A stretch of DNA of 6,642 nucleotides from Candidatus Peregrinibacteria bacterium (GTDB lineage: Bacteria; Patescibacteriota; Gracilibacteria; Peribacterales; Peribacteraceae). Of this stretch, positions 5,424-6,642 are shown piece by piece (the stretch's first letter is position 1; each line of letters starts with the position of its first letter). The notes beneath the pieces are model-generated. The model ran no database searches. It saw nothing but the letters and a program-made list of their open reading frames with translations, and was not told the DNA's origin. The DNA lies in assembly GCA_016866815.1 (NCBI GenBank), contig VGKZ01000059.1, positions 1 to 6,642 on the forward strand, given 5' to 3'. Made by a program: the position numbers and the translations under genes.

Positions 5424-6227
5424 TTACCTAAAAAACCACTTCCACCGGCTTTCCTGGGGGCTGACCACCGTGACGGGTTGCCCTTCCACGCTCTCCACGC
5501 GTTCGTCGCGTTCCACGATGCCGAGCACGGAGGGCAGGAGCATGTACGTGATGCCGCGGCTCCGGCAGGCGCTCAGAAGGTTCAGGGACTGTTCGAGATC
5601 GCTGCACTGGATGACGTGGGTGATTCCCTCCTTCAGAACGTCATCGAGTTTATTGAGTTTGCCGCGCACGGGCACTCCACCGATCTCCCGCTCTTTGGCG
5701 CCGTGTCCGTCCAGTACCGCGACAGGCGTCAGGGGACTGCGGTGCTTCTGGAGACGCTCGATCAGTGCGGTACTCTCACGGGTCACGCCAATAATGAGCG
5801 TCGGAAAGACTGCCGGAGTTCTGCGGAGCAGCGACCGAAGGATGACGGAGAAGACAATGTGCCACAGCCAAACAGCACCGAAGCTTATTCCGAGTGCCGT
5901 CAGCAGAAGTAATCTGCTGAAAAATTGTTCGAACAGGAAATAGTAGATGAGCGTGAACATGGCGACCCCCACCAGCGCCGAGTATCCGATGTACGCGGCA
6001 TTGCGCATCTCGGTTTGTTTTCGGAAAAGCGCAAACGTCCTTGTCGTGAGGAGCACGGCCAGCCATACGGGTGATGCAACGGCGACCGCGATCATGAAGT
6101 GGTCGAACGGGAAGTCTGTCGAGAAAATGAAACCGACCCGTAGAAAGTAAGCGATCGCGTACGATTTCAGAAAGACCGCGAGATCGGTCAGAAGCCAGAG
6201 GACGAGGAGAAGGCGGTAGCGGGACAC
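5424..6227 (-). CDS. Membrane protein: N-terminal module of a polyprenyl glycosylphosphotransferase or CapD-type protein, catalytic domain absent
   Basis: The 267-residue product has four membrane segments (about 5-28, 43-62, 78-100 and 106-132) followed by a cytoplasmic Rossmann-like domain (about 140-257): PTLIIGVTRESTALIERL as first strand and helix, then GVPVRGKLNKLDDVL, THVIQCSD, and a closing VESVEGQPVTVVSP. This is the layout of the N-terminal half of WbaP-like sugar-phosphate transferases (CoA_binding_3 region) and of CapD/WbpM proteins. In the transferases the chain continues into a KR..D-type catalytic domain; here it ends with RWKWFFR and a TAA, and no catalytic remnant follows in the 89-base gap. 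It may be a regulatory or scaffold protein, or half of a split enzyme. The start is GTG, with no Shine-Dalgarno. The neighbouring nucleotidyltransferase supports a glycan role. Confidence 0.75.
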   Translation of the reverse strand: MSRYRLLLVLWLLTDLAVFLKSYAIAYFLRVGFIFSTDFPFDHFMIAVAVASPVWLAVLLTTRTFALFRKQTEMRNAAYIGYSALVGVAMFTLIYYFLFEQFFSRLLLLTALGISFGAVWLWHIVFSVILRSLLRRTPAVFPTLIIGVTRESTALIERLQKHRSPLTPVAVLDGHGAKEREIGGVPVRGKLNKLDDVLKEGITHVIQCSDLEQSLNLLSACRSRGITYMLLPSVLGIVERDERVESVEGQPVTVVSPQESRWKWFFR

Positions 6228-6233
6228 GAGGGG

Positions 6234-6239
6234 ATTGTA
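6234..6239 (-). promoter_or_regulatory. Possible -10 element giving a leaderless transcript
   Basis: The minus strand has TACAAT ending six bases before the GTG start of the membrane-protein gene. If this is a -10 box, transcription would begin at or next to the start codon, which would explain the missing Shine-Dalgarno. The best -35 candidate, TTGACT (6263-6268), is 23 bases away, too far for a standard promoter, so support is weak. Confidence 0.25.
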
Positions 6240-6264
6240 GTTGTTAAGTTGCTAAGTTGCTAAG
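6235..6264. repeat. Octamer tandem repeat before the membrane-protein gene
   Basis: The plus strand reads ttgtag, then ttgttaag (6241-6248), ttgctaag (6249-6256), ttgctaag (6257-6264). Two units are identical and the third differs by one base. It sits 8 bases from the GTG start and matches the more degenerate repeat at 5343-5379. Confidence 0.75.
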
Positions 6265-6280
6265 TCAAGATAAACCTAAG

Positions 6281-6299
6281 AACCGAACAGCTAAACAGC
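6281..6299. repeat. Spacer repeat block (copy B)
   Basis: The plus strand aaccg-aacagc-t-aaacagc is the partner of the block at 5406-5423. It lies 16 bases from the stop codon of the metallopeptidase-like gene. Confidence 0.55.
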
Positions 6300-6315
6300 C
6301 AAGAATTACTGTGCG

Positions 6316-6642
6316 TTATCTTTGCACCAAGTTCACTGTGCCATGCCATTCATAGCCAAGCTTCGTCACGTCCCACGGTGCTTTTCCCTTCCATTCACTC
6401 TTACCGTTTGCCACTTGTGGAATCTCTGCGAAGAGGACGTCCCGGAACCATGCATATTTTGCAGCCATTGCCGTGTTGGTTTCGGCGCGCTTTGCAAACT
6501 CTCCGTTCTGGAGGACGAAGTAGGCGAATCCTTCGGCAAAGTCTTCGAACGCATCGTAGCTGGCGTAGCCCGAGGGGAAATCTTCCGGTCGGGCATTGCT
6601 CTTCTGCACGTGGCTCGTGATCCACGAAATACTGTAGTACCC
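6316..6642 (-). CDS. C-terminal part of a probable zinc metallopeptidase (5' end outside window)
   Basis: The frame is open to the right edge, giving 108 C-terminal residues before TAA. A GTG at 6607-6609 could serve as a start, but the upstream residues (GYYSISWITSHV) read as ordinary protein and the family pattern extends across it, so I take this as a truncated gene. The segment PSGYASYDAFEDFAEGFAYF (23-42) followed by KYAWFRDVLF (62-71) resembles the C-terminal half of gluzincin-like peptidases related to anthrax lethal factor. There, the Glu of an ExxAE-like motif (EDFAE, 33-37) is the third zinc ligand and the HExxH helix lies further upstream. That helix would be outside the window, so the call rests on half a signature. 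The tail is rich in Trp and Lys. The substrate is unknown. Confidence 0.5.
   Translation of the reverse strand, partial: GYYSISWITSHVQKSNARPEDFPSGYASYDAFEDFAEGFAYFVLQNGEFAKRAETNTAMAAKYAWFRDVLFAEIPQVANGKSEWKGKAPWDVTKLGYEWHGTVNLVQR

Overview
All recognisable genes in this 6.6 kb window lie on the minus strand and are tightly packed; the longest stretch without an accepted gene is about 145 bases. Both edges cut genes. No RNA genes, insertion sequences or CRISPR arrays are visible. Base composition is moderate, UGA serves as an ordinary stop (folB), and none of the starts has a convincing Shine-Dalgarno sequence. A single-copy SecD with an extra domain, a small four-helix-bundle (S23-type) gene and AT-rich repeated spacers fit a lineage of uncultivated bacteria, perhaps the candidate phyla radiation (Peregrinibacteria-like). 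That placement is a guess; the sequence alone does not fix the taxon.

In the direction of transcription (high to low coordinates): (1) the C-terminal end of a probable zinc metallopeptidase (6316-6642); (2) a membrane protein that looks like the N-terminal half of a polyprenyl glycosylphosphotransferase or CapD/WbpM-type protein but stops where the catalytic domain would begin (5424-6227); (3) a sugar-1-phosphate nucleotidyltransferase with a left-handed beta-helix tail (4363-5334); (4) a lipoprotein that resembles the extracytoplasmic P1 region of SecD without its membrane domain (3577-4251); (5) SecD itself, 810 residues, carrying a parvulin-type peptidyl-prolyl isomerase domain in its extracytoplasmic loop (1142-3574); (6) a possible 35-residue ORF; (7) folB and (8) folK, overlapping by ATGA; (9) the start of a four-helix-bundle S23-type protein (1-68).

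Two themes stand out. The first is cell envelope and export: genes 2 and 3 probably serve surface polysaccharide synthesis, and genes 4 and 5 form a compact export module in which a SecD motor subunit, a folding catalyst and a lipid-anchored copy of the SecD P1 domain are made from adjacent genes. No secF follows secD. The second is folate biosynthesis: FolB and FolK catalyse consecutive steps from dihydroneopterin to 6-hydroxymethyl-dihydropterin pyrophosphate.

The spacers on either side of gene 2 are of near-equal length (88 and 89 bp) and share repeated blocks, including degenerate octamer repeats ending in AAG. They look like copies of one leader or repeat element.
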